Counted from the stretch's first letter, positions 8,057 to 17,908 are shown. The stretch: 64,000 nucleotides of DNA from CAWEWH01 sp963812775 (GCA_963812775.1 CAWEWH010000007.1:310001-374000), one strand, 5' to 3'. Made by a program: numbers and translations. The notes: generated from the letters alone by a model not told the origin.

Positions 8057-9419
8057 TGTCGATCTGTTCGTCATCGGCGGCGGCTCGGGCGGCGTGCGTG
8101 CCTCGCGCGTCGCCGCCAATCACGGCGCCAAGGTGATGCTGGCGGAGGAGTATCGTCTCGGCGGCACCTGTGTCATCCGCGGCTGCGTTCCCAAGAAGCT
8201 CTTCGTCTATGCCAGCCGCTACGCCGACGAGTTCGAGGACGCCGCCGGTTTCGGCTGGACCGTGCCGAGGGCCCACTTCGACTGGGCGACCCTCATCAAG
8301 AACAAGGATGCCGAGATCGCGCGGCTGGAGCGCGCCTATGGCGCCAACCTGGACAAGGCCGGCGTCGAGATCGTCAAGAGCCGCGCCTTCATCGAGGACG
8401 CCAATACCGTCCGCCTCATGCAGAGCGGCGCGCGCATCCGCGCCAAGCACATTCTCGTCGCGACCGGCGCCCAACCGTCCCTCGAGCCGCTCATCCCCGG
8501 CTGGGAAAACGCCATCACGTCCAACGACGCGTTTCACCTCGAGAAACTGCCCGAGCGCATTCTCGTCGTGGGCGGCGGCTATATTGCCGTGGAATTCGCC
8601 GGCATTTTCTCCGGGCTCGGCGTTGCCACGGCGCTCCTGCATCGCGGCGACCACGTGCTGCGCGGCTTCGACGATGATATTCGCCTCGAGCTCGAAGCTG
8701 CCTACACGAAGCGCGGCGTCGCGCTGCTGTTGAGCCGCACCGTGGAGCGCGTCGAGAAGACGGCGCGCGGCCTCCTCGCCTATCTGTCGGACGGCACGCG
8801 CCACGAGACCGACGCCATCATGGTGGCGACCGGGCGCCGGCCGAACACGATCGATCTCGGGCTGGAGAATGCCGGCGTCGAGGTCGATCCGATTGGCGCC
8901 GTCCGCGTCGACAGCATGTCGAAATCCTCCACGTCCTCGATCTATGCGGTGGGCGACGTGACCAACCGCGCCAACCTGACGCCGGTCGCCATCCGCGAGG
9001 GCCACGCCTTTGCCGACAGCGTCTTCGGGGGGGCCCCGACCGTCGTCAATCATGCGCTGATCCCCACCGCCGTGTTCTCGACCCCGGAGATCGGCACCAT
9101 CGGCCTGACCGAGCTGAAGGCGCGCGAGCGCTACACGAATGTGGTGATCTACAAGACCACGTTCCGCACCATGAAGGCGACGCTATCGGGCCGCGACGAG
9201 CGCATGCTGATGAAGCTCGTGGTCGACAAGGAGACCGACAAGATGCTGGGCGTGCACATCGTCGGCGAGGGGGCCGGCGAGTTGATCCAGAGCGTCGGCA
9301 TCGCCGTCACCATGGGGGCCACCAAGGCGGACTTCGACGCCACCATCGCCGTGCACCCCACCGCCGGCGAGGAACTCGTCACCATGCGCACGCCCTGGAC
9401 GGTACCCGAGGGGGCGTGA
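8043..9419 (+). CDS. gor: Glutathione-disulfide reductase
   Basis: A 458-residue flavoprotein disulfide reductase. It has the FAD-binding DLFVIGGGSGGVRASRVA N-terminus, the redox-active LGGTCVIRGCVPKK disulfide (Cys-x4-Cys), a second dinucleotide fold ILVVGGGYIAVEFAGIF for NADPH, the AVGDVTNRANLTPVA FAD motif and the C-terminal AVHPTAGEELVTMR with the catalytic His-Pro and Glu. It reduces glutathione disulfide with NADPH in the cytoplasm. The start at 8043 lies within the end of the preceding ligase gene. A longer frame to 7623 exists but is antisense-free read-through of that gene and lacks homology. Trypanothione reductase-like alternatives are unlikely here. Confidence 0.92.
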   Translation: MADHDVDLFVIGGGSGGVRASRVAANHGAKVMLAEEYRLGGTCVIRGCVPKKLFVYASRYADEFEDAAGFGWTVPRAHFDWATLIKNKDAEIARLERAYGANLDKAGVEIVKSRAFIEDANTVRLMQSGARIRAKHILVATGAQPSLEPLIPGWENAITSNDAFHLEKLPERILVVGGGYIAVEFAGIFSGLGVATALLHRGDHVLRGFDDDIRLELEAAYTKRGVALLLSRTVERVEKTARGLLAYLSDGTRHETDAIMVATGRRPNTIDLGLENAGVEVDPIGAVRVDSMSKSSTSSIYAVGDVTNRANLTPVAIREGHAFADSVFGGAPTVVNHALIPTAVFSTPEIGTIGLTELKARERYTNVVIYKTTFRTMKATLSGRDERMLMKLVVDKETDKMLGVHIVGEGAGELIQSVGIAVTMGATKADFDATIAVHPTAGEELVTMRTPWTVPEGA

Positions 9420-9428
9420 CCGCGAGCC

Positions 9429-10826
9429 TCACCGCCGCCTCTTGCGCCGCCGTTTGGCCGGCGGCGCATACCGCGCTTCGACCTCGCGCATCACCCGTGC
9501 TTCCGGCAACAGCCGTGTTCCAGCGGCGATCACCTCGGTGATGCGCCCGCGCGTGTTGCGCTTCAACGTCACGGGCTCGCCATGGCTGGCGAGCCCGGCG
9601 GCGAGCGCGATGCGGCCGGCGTTGCGCGAATGCACCGCGATCTCGCTTGCGTCGAGGAACGGATTGAAGAAGGCCGGGCCCGCCATGACGACCTTGTTGC
9701 CCATGGGCACGAGGTCAACGGCGCCCCACAGGCTCCACCAGCGGCCGGTCCAATCGCGCACCCGCCGAGACGGCGCGCCGTTCTGCCGGAACGCGCGCAG
9801 GATTTGCACCGTGCCATCGAGCCAGAAATGCGCCAGACCGTCGCTGGAATTGGTCAGCACCGAGATCGTCAGATCCTGGTCGGCCAGCACGCTGGTGCGG
9901 GTGATGAAACCCTGGAAGCCGCCGGAATGGCCGAACCAGTCCCAGCCGCCGAGCGTGCCGCTGATGATGCCCTGGCCATAATGACGCTCGATGCTGACAT
10001 TGGGCTCGCGCCATTGCCGGCGCACCATTTCACGCCGGCTCGCCACTGACAGGATGCTGTTCGTCGCGCTCGGCGACAGTTGATCGAAGAAAAGCGCCAG
10101 ATCATGTGCCGTCGACACCAAACCGGTGGCCGGCGCCATCGCGTTGGTCGGATTAAGGCCGGGAATGATGACCCGCCGTCCCATGAGCACACGCGCGCTA
10201 TGGCCCCGCGCCATCGGCGCGGCGAGCCGGCGCGGCATGTCGGGCAACGTCTCTTCAAGGCCCACCGCGTCGACGATCTGGCGCTTGATCCACGAAACGT
10301 AGCTCTCGCCCGTCACCGCCTCCATGATGAGACCAACGAGTCCGAAACCGTGGTTGGAATATTTGAAGCGGGTATTGGCGGCGAGGACGGGGGGCTGGGC
10401 AAGCTCGGCGCGCAATTCCTCGGCGTTGAGGAACGGCCGCCGGTCGGCCCATTGGCCGGTATCGGCGCCGTCGCGCACGATGCCGGCAGAATGAGCAAGA
10501 AGCTGGCCGATGGTCACGCGGGCCACGTCGCGGTGCAGCCCCTCGACATATTGCCCGGCTTCATCGTCGAGCCTGAGACGGCGTCCTTCGCGAAGCTTCA
10601 TGACGCCGGCCGCGGCAAAACTTTTGGAATGCGAGGCAACCCGGAAACGGTGTCGCGGGGTGAGCGGCAGGCCCTTCAGGGCATCGGCAAAGCCGTGGGC
10701 CTCCTCCAGCACAATGCGTCCCTTGTGCGCCACGGCGATGACGCAACCGGGTTGCTCGGTAGCCCTGACCTGGAATTCCAGCCAGCGCGGAATGTAGTCG
10801 AGCGCCGCCCCAAGCCATTTGTCCAT
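9429..10826 (-). CDS. Serine hydrolase, beta-lactamase class C / esterase fold
   Basis: A 465-residue protein of the Beta-lactamase (PF00144-type) superfamily. The catalytic SxxK is SHSK within FRVASHSKSF (about residue 65), the YxN motif is KYSNHGFG (about residue 155) and a third HSGG motif is in WFGHSGGFQGF (about residue 300). There is no signal peptide, so it is probably cytoplasmic and acts as an esterase, D-aminopeptidase or amide hydrolase rather than as a drug-inactivating enzyme. A C-terminal beta domain and a very basic tail (KRRRKRRR) are present. It is divergent from aroG with a 116-bp gap. Confidence 0.82.
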   Translation of the reverse strand: MDKWLGAALDYIPRWLEFQVRATEQPGCVIAVAHKGRIVLEEAHGFADALKGLPLTPRHRFRVASHSKSFAAAGVMKLREGRRLRLDDEAGQYVEGLHRDVARVTIGQLLAHSAGIVRDGADTGQWADRRPFLNAEELRAELAQPPVLAANTRFKYSNHGFGLVGLIMEAVTGESYVSWIKRQIVDAVGLEETLPDMPRRLAAPMARGHSARVLMGRRVIIPGLNPTNAMAPATGLVSTAHDLALFFDQLSPSATNSILSVASRREMVRRQWREPNVSIERHYGQGIISGTLGGWDWFGHSGGFQGFITRTSVLADQDLTISVLTNSSDGLAHFWLDGTVQILRAFRQNGAPSRRVRDWTGRWWSLWGAVDLVPMGNKVVMAGPAFFNPFLDASEIAVHSRNAGRIALAAGLASHGEPVTLKRNTRGRITEVIAAGTRLLPEARVMREVEARYAPPAKRRRKRRR

Positions 10827-10942
10827 GTTTTGCCCCCGTGCGCCCGCGCATTGACCCTTTTGCCGCCCGCCTTTGAAGCCTGTATAAGCCGCGCCTCTTT
10901 GGCTAGAATAGCAGGCCGTATGGCTGCTGGGAGTTTGAGGTC

Positions 10943-12334
10943 ATGAGCGAGCGTTGGACGCCGTCGAGCTGGCGGGGAAAGCCCATCCAGCAGGTGCCGG
11001 CCTATCCGGATGCCCAGGCCCTTAAGGTCGTCGAGCAGCAGCTCGCCGGCTTCCCGCCGCTGGTTTTTGCCGGTGAGGCGCGCAAGCTGAAGAGCGCCCT
11101 GGCCAAGGTGGCAGGTGGCCACGCCTTCCTGCTTCAAGGCGGCGACTGCGCCGAGAGCTTCGCCGAACATTCCGCCGACAACATCCGCGACTTCTTCCGC
11201 CTCTTCCTGCAGATGGCGGTGGTGCTCACCTTCGCGGGCGCCTCGCCGGTCGTGAAGCTCGGCCGCGTTGCCGGCCAGTTCGCGAAGCCGCGCTCCGCCC
11301 CGAACGAGACCATCGAAGGCGTGGAGCTGCCGAGCTATCGCGGCGACATCATCAATGGCATCGATTTCACCAAGCAGGCGCGCACCCCCGATCCGGTGCG
11401 CCAGCTCGACGCCTACCGGCAATCGGCCGCGACGCTCAACCTTTTGCGCGCCTTCGCGACCGGCGGCTACGCCAACCTCGACAACGCCCATCGCTGGATG
11501 CTCGGCTTCGTCAAAGACAGCCCGCAATCGGGCCGTTACCAGGAGCTCGCCGACCGCATCACCGAGTCCATGGACTTCATGCGCGCCATCGGTGTCGATC
11601 CGGAGACGCATCCGGAGATGCGCACCACCGACTTCTACACCAGCCACGAGGCGCTGCTGCTCGGCTACGAGGAGGCCATGGCGCGCATCGACTCGACCAC
11701 CGGCGATCCCTACGCCACGTCGGGGCACTTCATCTGGATCGGCGACCGCACGCGCCAGCCCGACCACGCCCACGTGGAATTCTTCCGCGGCATCAAGAAC
11801 CCGGTCGGCATGAAATGCGGCCCCTCGCTCAAGGCCGACGAGCTGATCCGCCTCGTCGACGCGCTCAATCCCCAGAACGAACCCGGGCGCCTGACGCTGA
11901 TCTGCCGCTTCGGCGCCGGCAAGGTCGGAGAACATCTGCCGGCCCTGGTTCGGGCCGTGGAGAAAGAGGGCAGGGGCGTCGTGTGGTCGTGCGATCCCAT
12001 GCACGGCAACACCGTGAAGGCCGGCAATTCCAACTACAAGACGCGGCCCTTCGACCAGATTCTGTCGGAAGTGCGCGACTTCTTCGCCGTGCACCAGGCC
12101 GAGGGCACCTATGCGGGCGGCATCCATCTGGAGATGACCGGCAAGAACGTCACCGAATGCACCGGCGGCGCCCGCGCCATCACCAACGCCGATCTGCAGG
12201 ACCGCTACCACACCCACTGCGATCCGCGGCTGAACGCCGAGCAGGCCCTTGAGCTCGCCTTCGTCGTGGCCGAGCTCCTGAAGCGCGAGCGCCTGGCCCG
12301 CGCCAAGCCGGCCTCCGCGGCGGCTGCGGAATAG
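10943..12334 (+). CDS. aroG: 3-deoxy-7-phosphoheptulonate synthase, class II
   Basis: A 463-residue class II DAHP synthase. Recognisable blocks are LQGGDCAESFAEHSADNIRD (metal-binding Cys and PEP site), VVKLGRVAGQFAKPRS, GDIINGIDF, the FYTSHEALLLGYEEA block and the C-terminal WSCDPMHGNTVKAGNSNYKT and GGIHLEMTGKNVTEC, containing the metal-binding His and Glu. It condenses phosphoenolpyruvate and erythrose 4-phosphate in the first step of the shikimate pathway. Class II enzymes are the usual form in Hyphomicrobiales. Start is supported by a GGGAG-like site about 10 bases upstream. A GC-rich hairpin just downstream may end the transcript. Confidence 0.93.
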   Translation: MSERWTPSSWRGKPIQQVPAYPDAQALKVVEQQLAGFPPLVFAGEARKLKSALAKVAGGHAFLLQGGDCAESFAEHSADNIRDFFRLFLQMAVVLTFAGASPVVKLGRVAGQFAKPRSAPNETIEGVELPSYRGDIINGIDFTKQARTPDPVRQLDAYRQSAATLNLLRAFATGGYANLDNAHRWMLGFVKDSPQSGRYQELADRITESMDFMRAIGVDPETHPEMRTTDFYTSHEALLLGYEEAMARIDSTTGDPYATSGHFIWIGDRTRQPDHAHVEFFRGIKNPVGMKCGPSLKADELIRLVDALNPQNEPGRLTLICRFGAGKVGEHLPALVRAVEKEGRGVVWSCDPMHGNTVKAGNSNYKTRPFDQILSEVRDFFAVHQAEGTYAGGIHLEMTGKNVTECTGGARAITNADLQDRYHTHCDPRLNAEQALELAFVVAELLKRERLARAKPASAAAAE

Positions 12335-12347
12335 CTGCAAGGATTGT

Positions 12348-12371
12348 CCGGCCCGCATCGACGCGGGCCGG
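12348..12371 (+). terminator. GC-rich hairpin after aroG
   Basis: A perfect 9-bp stem, CCGGCCCGC (12348-12356) with GCGGGCCGG (12363-12371), and a 6-base loop sit 13 bases after the aroG stop. There is no T-run, so it is a possible terminator or mRNA-stabilising hairpin. The remaining about 200 bases to the next gene show nothing I recognise. Confidence 0.5.
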
Positions 12372-12575
12372 GCTCGATCCTGATGCCCAAGCGAGGCCTT
12401 TCGGCGCCCGCATGAGCCCATTGGCAGGCCCAATGGCGAGCCGTTGTCAGAAAACGGCTGGTCGATTCGAGGAATCGGCCACGGCAGCGAAAGCATTCGG
12501 CGAGCCACAGCATGCGGCGCTGGGTAGTTCCATCCGGCAGGCGCGAGGCATTGAGCCTCCGCGCGACGATGAACG

Positions 12576-14057
12576 ATGGAGCTCGAAATGGCCGCCCCGA
12601 CAGCGCCAAGCCGGCGTCGCCGAACCATCCTCCTGACAGGCTTGCTCGCAGTTGGTGCCACGATTGGGACCGTGCTCGCGGTCGCCAACCCGGCCGACCC
12701 GTTTCGGGTCGCGGCGAGCTTTACGAGCCGGACCGTCTGCGCCGCGGCCTTCGTGTCGCGGCTCGATCCGGATCAAGTCTATGCGGAAACGATGTCGTCG
12801 ATCCCGCTCAGCGGCCTGTTGACCTGGGCTCTCAGCTACCGGGTGGATAGGAGCAGGATGGAGGTCGTCAGCACCGTGATCGGTGGTTTCAAGGCGAGAT
12901 ACGTCTATCGCGACGGGCTCGGCTGCACGATGCTGGCGGACCGCAAGCCTGCCTTGCCGGTCGACCGAACCTTGTCGGCCGATCGGACGAGGGAGCCCGC
13001 ACTGGAAGCGATTGCCGGGCCCGCGCTCGTCGAGCCGGCCGACGAACGGCTTCGCGCGGCACTCGATGCCGCCTTTGCCGAGCCGGAGGCTGTGCCTGTC
13101 CGGCGCACCAAGGCCATCGTCATCGTTCACGATGGGCGCGTGATTGCCGAGCGTTACGCCCCGGGGATCGGCATCGACACGCCGCTGCCGGGCTTTTCCG
13201 CAACGAAGTCCATCGTCAACGCCCTCATTGGCATTCTGGTGCGACAGGGGCGCCTTGCCGTCGACGAGCCTCCTCCCTTCAAGGCATGGCAGGACAGCGG
13301 CAGCGGATATCGCGCAGTCACCGTCGATCACCTGCTGCGCATGACGAGCGGTCTTGCGCTGGGAGACTCGCTGTCAACGACGCTCGCCAGCAGCTGGGAT
13401 CCGATCAACCGCCTGCAGTTCCTCGAGCCCGATCCAGCCGCCCTGGCCCAAGGCGCCAGGCTGGAGAAAACGCCTGGCACGCACTTCGTCTACAGCGATG
13501 GCAACTACATCCTCCTCTCGCGGGGGATCCGCGACGCGGTGGGCGGAACGGCCGCCGACGTCGTGAACTTCGCCGATCGCGAGCTGTTCGGGCCGCTCGG
13601 CATGCGTCACGTCACGATGCCGTTTGACGCGACCGGCACTCCCATCGGCGCGCACGGTATGCTCGCGTCGGCACGCGACTGGGCCCGCTTTGGTCTCCTC
13701 TACCTCGACGACGGCATCGTGAGCGGAAGGCGCATCCTGCCCGAAGGGTGGACGGCCTACTCGGCTGCGCCCACCTCCGACGGCTGGGTCGGCTACGGCG
13801 CAGGCTTCTGGACAAATCGTGGCGCGAGCCGAGGCGCGCAATTTCGCACTGGGCACGGCATGCCTGCCGATGCCTATCAGGCGCAGGGGCAGTTCGGCCA
13901 ATATGTCGTCGTCGTTCCGTCGAGGCGGCTCGTCGTCGTGCGGCTGGGGCAGAGCCCCTCAGGGGGCGATATCGAGGGGCTTGCGAAGCTCGTCGGTGCG
14001 ACCGTTGCGGCAATCGATGCGCCGTCAGCGGGCTCGGAGCATTGCACCGAGCGTTGA
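12576..14057 (+). CDS. Serine hydrolase, 6-aminohexanoate-oligomer-hydrolase-like
   Basis: A 493-residue beta-lactamase-fold hydrolase of a different subfamily from the one at 9429. A membrane anchor lies near residues 15-40 (TILLTGLLAVGATIGTVLAV), followed by an extracytoplasmic domain. The SxxK is SATK in PGFSATKSIVNALIGIL (about residue 210), the YxN is YSDGNY (about residue 305) and the late motif is in FRTGHGMPADAYQAQG. This order (SATK, YSDGN) resembles the NylB/EstB-like group that hydrolyses amide or ester bonds. The start at 12576 gives a short cytoplasmic basic segment before the anchor. Its stop is 31 bp before nadE. Confidence 0.78.
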   Translation: MELEMAAPTAPSRRRRTILLTGLLAVGATIGTVLAVANPADPFRVAASFTSRTVCAAAFVSRLDPDQVYAETMSSIPLSGLLTWALSYRVDRSRMEVVSTVIGGFKARYVYRDGLGCTMLADRKPALPVDRTLSADRTREPALEAIAGPALVEPADERLRAALDAAFAEPEAVPVRRTKAIVIVHDGRVIAERYAPGIGIDTPLPGFSATKSIVNALIGILVRQGRLAVDEPPPFKAWQDSGSGYRAVTVDHLLRMTSGLALGDSLSTTLASSWDPINRLQFLEPDPAALAQGARLEKTPGTHFVYSDGNYILLSRGIRDAVGGTAADVVNFADRELFGPLGMRHVTMPFDATGTPIGAHGMLASARDWARFGLLYLDDGIVSGRRILPEGWTAYSAAPTSDGWVGYGAGFWTNRGASRGAQFRTGHGMPADAYQAQGQFGQYVVVVPSRRLVVVRLGQSPSGGDIEGLAKLVGATVAAIDAPSAGSEHCTER

Positions 14058-14088
14058 ATGCCGACTTTGGGCACAGTACATCAGGGGC

Positions 14089-15823
14089 ATGGCTTCGAAT
14101 TCGTTTCGCCTTGCCCTGGCGCAGCTCAACCCCATCATGGGCGACGTTGCCGGCAACCTCGCCAAGGCGCGCGCGGCCCGCGCCGAGGCGGCGCGGCTTG
14201 GCGCCGACGCCGTGATGTTCACGGAACTCTTCCTCGCCGGATATCCGCCCGAAGACCTCGTGCTGAAGCCCGCCTTCCAGGACGCCTGCCGGCTCGCCTG
14301 CGAGGAGCTGGCCCGCGACACCGCCGATGGCGGCCCTGCCGTGCTCATCGGCGTGCCGTGGGTGGAGGAGGGGCTGCTCTACAACGCCTTCGCAGTGCTC
14401 GACAAAGGCGAGGTCGAGAGCCTGCGCTTCAAGGTCGACCTGCCCAACTACGGCGTCTTCGACGAGAAGCGCGTTTTCGCCCCCGGACCCATGCCGGGCC
14501 CTGTCGTGCTGCGCGGCCTGCGTCTGGGCATTCCAGTCTGCGAGGACATCTGGGGCGACGAGGTGGTGGAATGCATCGCCGAGACCGGCGGTGAGATCCT
14601 TCTCGTGCCCAACGGCTCGCCCTATTGGCGGGGCAAGACCGACGAGCGACTCAGCATCGCCGTGGCGCGCGTCAAGGAGAGCGGCCTGCCGCTGGTCTAT
14701 CTCAACCAGGTGGGCGGCCAGGACGAGCTCGTCTTCGACGGCGCCTCCTTCATCCTGCAGAGCGACGGCACGCTGGCCGGCGCGCTGCCGGCTTTCCGCG
14801 AGTCCATGGCGCTCACCGAATGGAAGCGCGACGCCGCCGGCTGGCGCTGTGTTGCCGCCCCCAAGGACGTGGTGGAGGAGGGCGAGTCCGCCGACTACGC
14901 GGCGTGTGTGCTGGGCCTGCGCGACTACGTCGACAAGAACCGCTTCCCGGGCGTCGTGCTCGGCCTTTCCGGCGGCATCGATTCCGCCCTGGTGGCCGCC
15001 ATGGCGGTGGACGCGCTCGGCAAGGAGCGCGTGCATTGCCTCATGCTGCCGTATCGTTTCACCTCCAACGAAAGCCTGTCGGACGCCGCCGACTGCGCCG
15101 AGCGCCTCGGCGTGCGCTACGACATCCTGCCCATCGCCGAGGCGGTGGAGGGCATGGAGCGCGTGCTGAAGCCGCTCTTCGACGACCGACCCCGCGACAT
15201 CACCGAGGAGAACATCCAGAGCCGGGCGCGCGGCACCATGCTCATGTCCGTCTCCAACAAATTCGGGCCGATGGTGGTGACCACCGGCAACAAGTCGGAA
15301 ATGTCGGCAGGTTATGCCACGCTCTATGGCGACATGAACGGCGGCTTCAACCCGGTGAAGGACCTCTACAAGACGGAGGTGGCTCGCCTGGCGGAGCTGC
15401 GCAACCGCTGGAAACCCGAGGGTGCGCTCGGGCCTTGCGGGAATGGTCATTCCGGCGAACATCATCACCAAACCGCCAAGTGCGGAGCTGCGCGAAAACC
15501 AGAAGGACCAGGATTCACTGCCGCCCTACGAGGTGCTCGACGACATCCTCGAATGCCTGGTCGAGAAGGAGATGCGGGTCGCCGAGATCGTAGCCAAGGG
15601 CCACGACATCGAGACGGTCCGCAAGGTGGAGCGGCTGCTCTATCTCTCCGAGTACAAGCGCCGGCAGGCCGCACCCGGCGTCAAGGTGACCAAGAGGAGC
15701 TTTGGCCGCGACCGCCGCTATCCCATCGTCAACCGCTTCCGCGACGCCGGCACCATCCCGCCCGTCGCCCCGACGACGCGCAAGCCTCCGCCCGGCAGCC
15801 GTGGCGAGCTTGCCGACGTGTGA
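14089..15823 (+). pseudogene. nadE: Glutamine-dependent NAD+ synthetase, disrupted by a +1 frameshift
   Basis: The frame from ATG 14089 gives an N-terminal nitrilase/glutaminase domain with the Glu-Lys-Cys triad (FTELFLAGYPPEDL, SLRFKVDLPNYG, GIPVCEDIW) and then an NAD synthetase domain with the P-loop LGLSGGIDSALVAAMAV near residue 290 and TTGNKSEMSAGYATLYGD. At residue about 449 the frame is lost: one extra T at 15435/15436 separates WKPEGALGP from its continuation GMVIPANIITKPPSAEL, which runs to a stop at 15821-15823. With one base removed the protein is about 577 residues, the expected length. NadE makes NAD+ from the deamido form and is normally essential, so a sequence error or a second copy elsewhere is more likely than loss. 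Confidence 0.85.
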
Positions 15824-15824
15824 C

Positions 15825-16295
15825 GTGCAGATCCGCCAGGCGCGCCTCGCCGACGCAGAGGAGATCTGCGCGGTCGTGCGGCGGTCGATCACCGAGCTGT
15901 GCGTCGCCGACCACCGCAACGATCCGAGCATCCTCGGCGCCTGGCTTGGCAACAAGTTGCCCGAGCACGTGCGTGGCTGGATTTCGGCCAATCCGGACGG
16001 CGTCTTCGTGGCCGATGATGGCAAGGGTCCGTGTGGCGTCGCCATCGTGCTGCCGAGCGGCGAAGTTGCGCTCAACTACGTATCGCCCGAGGCGCGCTTC
16101 AAGGGCGCCAGCAAGGCCCTCATGACGCGCCTCGAAACGCGCGCCCGCGATCTCGGTCTCGACCGCATCACCTTGGTGTCGACCGCAACGGCGCATCGCT
16201 TCTATCGCCGGCTTGGCTATGCCGATCTCGGCGAGACGGTGTCGGTGGGCGGCATGCCGGCCTTCAGGATGGAGAAGCGGCTGGCGCCGACGTGA
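15825..16295 (+). CDS. GNAT-family N-acetyltransferase
   Basis: A 156-residue GNAT domain starting from a GTG one base after the nadE stop: VQIRQARLADAEEICAVVRRS at the N-terminus, GVAIVLPSGEVALNYVSPEA for the central strands, EARFKGASKALMTRLETRA with the acetyl-CoA loop, and TATAHRFYRRLGYAD with the conserved C-terminal Tyr. The close packing suggests cotranscription and coupling with nadE. The same frame is open further upstream, antisense to nothing but overlapping nadE, so the GTG is chosen because the domain begins directly after it. Substrate unknown. Confidence 0.8.
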   Translation: MQIRQARLADAEEICAVVRRSITELCVADHRNDPSILGAWLGNKLPEHVRGWISANPDGVFVADDGKGPCGVAIVLPSGEVALNYVSPEARFKGASKALMTRLETRARDLGLDRITLVSTATAHRFYRRLGYADLGETVSVGGMPAFRMEKRLAPT

Positions 16296-16344
16296 TCGTC
16301 CATATCGGCGTTGCCGAACAAGCGGCCCTTCGCCATAAAGCCCC

Positions 16345-17685
16345 ATGTCCGTTCCGACCGTCCGCTTCGCGCCGTCGCCAACCGGCTTCCTGCACATCGG
16401 CAACGCGCGCTCCGCCTTGTTCAACTGGCTTCTGGCGCTGCGCACCGGTGGCACCTTCATCCTGCGCCTCGACGACACCGATCGCGAGCGCTCGAAGCCG
16501 GAATATGCGGCCGCCATCGTCGAGGATCTGACCTGGCTCGGCATTGCGCCGCACAGGATCGAGCGGCAGTCGGATCGTTTCGCCCGCTACGACGCGGTGG
16601 TCGAGACGCTGAAAGCCATGGGCCGCCTCTATCCGGCCTACGAAACACCCGACGAACTGGAGCGCCGCCGCAAACGCCAGTTGGGCCGCGGCGAGCCGCC
16701 CGTCTATGACCGTGCCGCCCTTAAGCTCAGCGGCGAGCAGCGCGCGGCCCTCGAGCGCGACGGCCGCAAGCCGCATTGGCGCTTCAAGCTCGACCGCCGC
16801 GTCGTCGCCTGGAACGATCTCTGCCGCGGCGAGAGCCGCGTCGACTGCGCCTCCCTGTCCGATCCGGTGCTGCGGCGTGAGGATGGCAGCTACCTCTACA
16901 CGCTGCCCTCGGCCGTCGACGACATCGACATGGGCGTGACGCATGTCATCCGCGGCGAGGATCACGTCACCAACACGGCCGTGCAGATCGAGATCATCGA
17001 AGCGCTCGGTGGAACTGTGCCGCTGTTCGCCCACCACAATCTGCTGATCACCGCGAGCGGCGAGGGTCTGTCGAAGCGTCTCGGCCATCTCTCGCTGCGC
17101 GGCCTGCGCGAGGGCGGCCTCGAGCCCATGGCGGTGGCGTCGCTCGCCGTCCTGGTCGGCTCGGCGGAAGCGGTGAGGCCGGTGGCGAGCCTCGCCGAGC
17201 TCGCCGAGCGGCTCGACCTCGGGCATCTGTCGCGCGCTCCTGCGAAATTCGACGAGGCGGAGCTGCGCGGCCTCAACGAGAAGCTGCTGCACGCCATGCC
17301 GTATGAGGCGGCGCGCGAGAGGCTTGCGGCGCTCGGCGCCGACGGCGGCGAAGCCTTCTGGCTCGCCGTGCGAGGTAACCTTTCGCGCTTCGACGAGGTG
17401 CGCGATTGGTGGCGGGTGGTCGAGGGACCGTTGACGCCGGCCATCCTGGACGCGGGCTTCGCGCGCGACGCGGCCGCGCTCTTGCCGCCACCGCCGTGGG
17501 ACGCCACCACCTGGAAGGCCTGGACCGAGGCCGTGAAGATGAAGACTGGCGCCAAGGGCAAGGCGCTGTTCATGCCGCTCAGGCTGGCGCTCACCGGTGC
17601 TGAGCACGGGCCGGAACTCGCGGTCCTGCTGCCGCTGATCGGCCCGGAGCGTGCGGCCGCGCGGCTTAACGGCGAGGCAGCTTGA
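16345..17685 (+). CDS. gltX: Glutamate--tRNA ligase (GltX2-like)
   Basis: A 446-residue class I aminoacyl-tRNA synthetase. It has FAPSPTGFLHIGNARSA (HIGH-type motif HIGN near residue 17), the FILRLDDTDRERS block binding glutamate, DDIDMGVTHVIRGEDH, and the KMSKS-type loop as LSKRLGHLS near residue 245, followed by a helical anticodon-binding region. It charges tRNA-Glu, and possibly tRNA-Gln for later transamidation. Alphaproteobacteria usually carry two glutamyl-tRNA synthetases; the short length and RGEDHVTNT context suit the second (GltX2) group, but I cannot prove which tRNA it prefers. It stands alone, between an acetyltransferase and the rlpA-like gene. Confidence 0.9.
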   Translation: MSVPTVRFAPSPTGFLHIGNARSALFNWLLALRTGGTFILRLDDTDRERSKPEYAAAIVEDLTWLGIAPHRIERQSDRFARYDAVVETLKAMGRLYPAYETPDELERRRKRQLGRGEPPVYDRAALKLSGEQRAALERDGRKPHWRFKLDRRVVAWNDLCRGESRVDCASLSDPVLRREDGSYLYTLPSAVDDIDMGVTHVIRGEDHVTNTAVQIEIIEALGGTVPLFAHHNLLITASGEGLSKRLGHLSLRGLREGGLEPMAVASLAVLVGSAEAVRPVASLAELAERLDLGHLSRAPAKFDEAELRGLNEKLLHAMPYEAARERLAALGADGGEAFWLAVRGNLSRFDEVRDWWRVVEGPLTPAILDAGFARDAAALLPPPPWDATTWKAWTEAVKMKTGAKGKALFMPLRLALTGAEHGPELAVLLPLIGPERAAARLNGEAA

Positions 17686-17786
17686 TCCGCGACAGCTTGA
17701 CCGGCACGCCTCTCAGCGTCGAGAGACAAATAAAGGCCACACATCTTAACGTCATCTCGGCCATTTTGGCTCCTGAAATCAGTAAA

Positions 17787-17814
17787 GTTCCGTCACTATT
17801 CGTGAAGACGGAAC
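17787..17814. promoter_or_regulatory. 8-bp inverted repeat upstream of the rlpA-like gene
   Basis: GTTCCGTC (17787-17794) and GACGGAAC (17807-17814) form a perfect 8-bp dyad with a 12-base spacer in the AT-richer gap between gltX and the RlpA-like gene. The spacer length suits either a dimeric repressor site or a hairpin. No T-run follows, so an operator is more likely than a terminator. Confidence 0.45.
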
Positions 17815-17908
17815 AAATTCGTCGCGGCGCTGGAACAATTTTCTAATCTGATTGTCGCCGCATTTGAAGAGTTGTTTCGCGCGCCTCCAAAACAACAAGG
17901 AACGTCGT

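Noticed and set aside
10676..12688. Long minus-strand frame opposite aroG
   Set aside because: Antisense shadow of a clear DAHP synthase gene; no known motif.
13612..15471. Long minus-strand frame opposite the hydrolase and nadE
   Set aside because: Antisense shadow; does not explain the conserved motifs on the plus strand.
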